Positions 42,016-44,178 of a DNA stretch of 44,178 nucleotides are shown here, piece by piece (the stretch's first letter is position 1; each line of letters opens with the position of its first letter). The notes below the pieces were generated by a model, which saw only the letters and a program-made list of their open reading frames with translations, did not search any database and was not told the origin of the DNA. The stretch is from Thalassobaculaceae bacterium (lineage in GTDB: Bacteria > Pseudomonadota > Alphaproteobacteria > Thalassobaculales > Thalassobaculaceae): positions 1 to 44,178 of the forward strand of contig JARGOG010000035.1 in the NCBI GenBank assembly GCA_029212785.1, read 5' to 3'. The position numbers were made by a program, and so were the translations under genes.

Positions 42016-43091
42016 TGCGGATCCGCCGGCGGCACATGGGACTGGCGATCGGCGCCGCGGTGGCGATCCACGTCGCCGCCGCCGTCGCCATGATCCTCGA
42101 GCCTGAGGACAAGGGCGCCGCGAGCACCGGCACCGGCGGCATCCAGGTGTCGCTGGGCCCGTCCGGCGGCGCGCCAGGCAGTAGCGCGGATGTGGTCACC
42201 GACATGGAGCAGGCGGAGCCGGTCGACCCGACCGCCGCCCCGGTCGCGGAAACCGAGGACACACGTCCCGAGAAGGCCGAGCTCGAGGAGACGCCGCCGG
42301 ATGCGGAGGTCGCCGAGACCGTCCCGGAAAAACCGACGGACCAGCCGCCGCCGGAACCGGTGCAGGTCGAGGCCGCGATCGACCAGGCCGAGACCATGGA
42401 GAAGGTCGACGAGGTCGTCGAGGTGGCGAAGCCGGAAGCCGTCGAGGCGCCGCCGCCGCCCGAACCGGTCAAGGTCGAGCTGGCCAAGGTCGAGCCGGCC
42501 AAGGTCGAGCCGGCCGAGGTCAGGCCGGAGCCGGTGATCGTCGCACGGGTCGCGCCCGAAGTCGTGCCGGTGGAGGCGCCCCCTCTGCCGGTCGCGCGTC
42601 CGCGCCCGCCGGTGCCCGAGAAGCTGGAGATCGCGCCGAAGCCGCTGCCGCAGCAGACCGCCGCCCTTGCCGTCGAGGCACCGACGGCGGAGACGGCACA
42701 GCCCGCTCCGGCCCAGACCAGCGGTGCGGCCGGTCGCAGCGGTGTCGGCCAATCCGCCCAGTCGGGCAGTGCGGAGTCCAGCAGCGGCGGCGGCAGGCCG
42801 GGTGTGTCGGTCGATTACGTCTCGATCCTCCAGGCCTGGCTCGAGGAGCACAAGGAATACCCCCGCCGCGCCCGCAGCCGGCGCCAGGAGGGGGTGGTCT
42901 GGCTGTACTTCGTGATGGACCGCAATGGCCATGTGTTGGAGCACCGCATCGACCGCAGTTCCGGTCACACTCTGCTCGACCGCGAGGTGGAGGAGATGAT
43001 CGAGCGGGCCCAGCCGCTGCCGGCGATGCCCGCGACCATGACCCAGATGCGCCTGGAGCTGGTCGTACCGGTGCAGTTCCAACTGCGCTGA
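42015..43091 (+). CDS. tonB: Energy transducer TonB
   Basis: A 358-residue TonB. It has a basic N-terminus and one membrane anchor (about 8-27), a long Pro/Glu/Val/Lys-rich periplasm-spanning stretch (about 60-230) with KVE/PAKVEPAEV repeats, then a Ser/Gly linker. The C-terminal TonB domain (about 268-358) includes SILQAWLEEHKEYPRRARSRRQEGVVWLYFVMDRNGHVLEHRI and MRLELVVPVQFQLR. It transmits energy to outer-membrane receptors. ATG 42015 overlaps the exbD2 stop; a GTG at 42012 is a less likely start. No TonB-dependent receptor is in the window. Confidence 0.93.
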   Translation: MRIRRRHMGLAIGAAVAIHVAAAVAMILEPEDKGAASTGTGGIQVSLGPSGGAPGSSADVVTDMEQAEPVDPTAAPVAETEDTRPEKAELEETPPDAEVAETVPEKPTDQPPPEPVQVEAAIDQAETMEKVDEVVEVAKPEAVEAPPPPEPVKVELAKVEPAKVEPAEVRPEPVIVARVAPEVVPVEAPPLPVARPRPPVPEKLEIAPKPLPQQTAALAVEAPTAETAQPAPAQTSGAAGRSGVGQSAQSGSAESSSGGGRPGVSVDYVSILQAWLEEHKEYPRRARSRRQEGVVWLYFVMDRNGHVLEHRIDRSSGHTLLDREVEEMIERAQPLPAMPATMTQMRLELVVPVQFQLR

Positions 43092-43185
43092 CTCTTCATC
43101 CGACGACCGCCCGCACCTCCGGATTTGGCCCCGATGCCCAATCCTCTCTATCCTGCCCGCAATCAACGGGGAGAGGAGGCGCGGC

Positions 43186-44070
43186 ATGTCCGGAACCGAT
43201 CACGCGACCAGCTATTTCACCGAGGACACCTCCGTCGAGGCGGTGCTCGCCCGCGCGGCCGCGCCGGACAACCCGCGCCTGGCTGAGGTCATGCGGTCGG
43301 CCGTCACCCATCTGCATGCGGTGGTGAAGGAGGTCGAGCCGACCTATGAGGAGTGGATGGCGGCGATCCGGTTCCTGACCGGCACCGGGCAGATGTGCGA
43401 CGACAAGCGCCAGGAATACATCCTGCTGTCGGACGTGCTCGGCGTGTCCATGCTGGTCGATGCGATCAACACCCGCCGCCCCTCGGGTGCGACCGAGAAC
43501 ACGGTGCTCGGTCCGTTCCACGTCGAGGGTGCGCCCGACTTGGCCATGGGCGAGACGATCTCCCAGGACGGCAAAGGCGAGCCGCTGGTGGTCACCGGCC
43601 GTGTTATGGACGTGGCGGGGCGGCCGGTCGAGGGGGCGGTGATCGACACCTGGCAGACCAGCCATGACGGCTTCTACGACCTCCAGCAGGCCGAACAGCC
43701 GGAGAACAATCTGCGTGGAATCTTCCGCACCGGCGCCGACGGCCGGTTCTCCTATCGCTCGGTCAAGCCGAGCTATTACCCGATCCCCGACGACGGTCCG
43801 GTGGGCCAGCTCCTGCACGGACTGGGGCGCGGCAACATCCGCCCGGCCCACCTGCACTACATCGTCTCCGCCCCCGGCTTCGAGACCGTGACGACCCATA
43901 TCTTCGTGCATGACGATCCGTATCTCGACAGCGACGCGGTGTTCGGCGTCAAGCAGAGCCTGATCCGGGAGTTCGTACGCCACGATGATCCCGCCCGGGC
44001 GGCGGAGTTCGGCGTTGAGGCGCCGTTCTGGACGGTGGAGACGGATTTCGTGCTGACCCCGGCCGGGTAA
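43186..44070 (+). CDS. Intradiol ring-cleavage dioxygenase (hydroxyquinol/catechol 1,2-dioxygenase type)
   Basis: A 294-residue non-heme Fe(III) enzyme. It has an N-terminal helical dimer domain (about 1-105) with LTGTGQMCDDKRQEYILLSDVLGVSMLVD, typical of the catechol/hydroxyquinol branch. The iron ligands are Tyr in DGFYD (Y164), Tyr in PSYYPIPDDGPVG (about 198) and His in RPAHLHYIV (H222, H224). It opens the aromatic ring between the two hydroxyls. Sequence style favours hydroxyquinol 1,2-dioxygenase. No maleylacetate reductase or other aromatic gene is next to it in the window. Its start follows GGGGAGAGGAGG-like purines. Confidence 0.9.
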   Translation: MSGTDHATSYFTEDTSVEAVLARAAAPDNPRLAEVMRSAVTHLHAVVKEVEPTYEEWMAAIRFLTGTGQMCDDKRQEYILLSDVLGVSMLVDAINTRRPSGATENTVLGPFHVEGAPDLAMGETISQDGKGEPLVVTGRVMDVAGRPVEGAVIDTWQTSHDGFYDLQQAEQPENNLRGIFRTGADGRFSYRSVKPSYYPIPDDGPVGQLLHGLGRGNIRPAHLHYIVSAPGFETVTTHIFVHDDPYLDSDAVFGVKQSLIREFVRHDDPARAAEFGVEAPFWTVETDFVLTPAG

Positions 44071-44086
44071 CGTGCGGCGGGGCGAA

Positions 44087-44156
44087 CCTGGATCCCACAG
44101 CATCACCACCGCCTATTCCCAACTCGGCTTCCCGGACGCGCGCAGCGCGATCCAGG
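44087..44156. repeat. Extragenic palindromic element at the right end
   Basis: CCTGGATC (44087-44094) and GATCCAGG (44149-44156) are perfect inverted arms spanning 70 bp. The inner part ends CGCGCAGCGCG, similar to the string beside the element at 36712-36736. It is cut close to the window edge; bases 44157-44178 show nothing further. Confidence 0.45.
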
Positions 44157-44178
44157 ACCCAGGGGCTCCAGGGAATGG

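Noticed and set aside
41100-43187. 695-residue minus-strand open frame opposite exbB-exbD-tonB
   Set aside because: Asp/Arg/Gly/Leu-rich antisense shadow of the high-GC tonB operon; the plus-strand genes have clear families.
1-44178. CRISPR arrays, insertion sequences, prophage or plasmid origin genes, tRNA genes
   Set aside because: No regularly spaced repeats, transposase or integrase frames, or tRNA-like cloverleaf with a T-arm motif were seen on either strand.

Overview
The window is high-GC, gene-dense bacterial chromosome. The gene set suggests an alphaproteobacterium, most likely a Rhodospirillales-like marine or soil heterotroph. Indicators are CysH of the iron-sulfur APS/PAPS-reductase type overlapping a DUF2061 gene, the EmrAB pumps, and the tandem ExbD plus TonB operon. 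The genus cannot be fixed from the sequence. I found no tRNA, rRNA, insertion sequence, phage or CRISPR array.

Layout: (1) 1-4.5 kb holds a partial gene end, a DMT exporter, an NAD-dependent epimerase, a cyclophilin and a DHA2 efflux pump. A 86-bp multi-hairpin extragenic element (2083-2168) lies between epimerase and cyclophilin. (2) 4.5-8.7 kb is a minus-strand translation block, rpmI-rplT-pheS-pheT, with a terminator-like hairpin before pheS. (3) 8.9-12.1 kb has a phosphodiesterase-like protein, an HlyD adaptor without its pump, and a MarR regulator whose predicted promoter contains a perfect palindrome and looks leaderless. (4) 12.3-16.9 kb is sulfur and redox metabolism: cysE, a Baeyer-Villiger-type monooxygenase, a ferredoxin-NADP reductase, cysH and DUF2061. 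(5) 16.9-23.0 kb has a flavoprotein plus DapA-family aldolase pair, then emrAB divergent from a TetR gene with a 17-bp palindrome between them. (6) 23.0-33.3 kb is a continuous eight-gene minus-strand operon: allophanate hydrolase, a complete peptide-type ABC importer, and AtzH-, AtzG- and AtzE-like enzymes. A divergent LysR gene follows. (7) 33.5-39.8 kb is a glycine-betaine island. betC-betB (from choline sulfate and betaine aldehyde) converges on a fused glycine/sarcosine plus dimethylglycine methyltransferase followed by metK. (8) 40.4-43.1 kb is exbB-exbD-exbD-tonB. The second ExbD has Asn in place of the proton-carrying Asp. (9) 43.2-44.1 kb is an intradiol dioxygenase.

Three units deserve most attention. 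The first is an import-and-hydrolysis operon for a carboxylated urea or biuret compound; it contains the lower cyanuric-acid enzymes but no ring-opening enzyme in view. The second joins two routes to glycine betaine in adjacent convergent operons, with the SAM supplier next to the SAM consumer. The third is a TonB energising operon encoding two unequal ExbD subunits.

All functional calls rest on motif and family recognition by eye; no searches were run.
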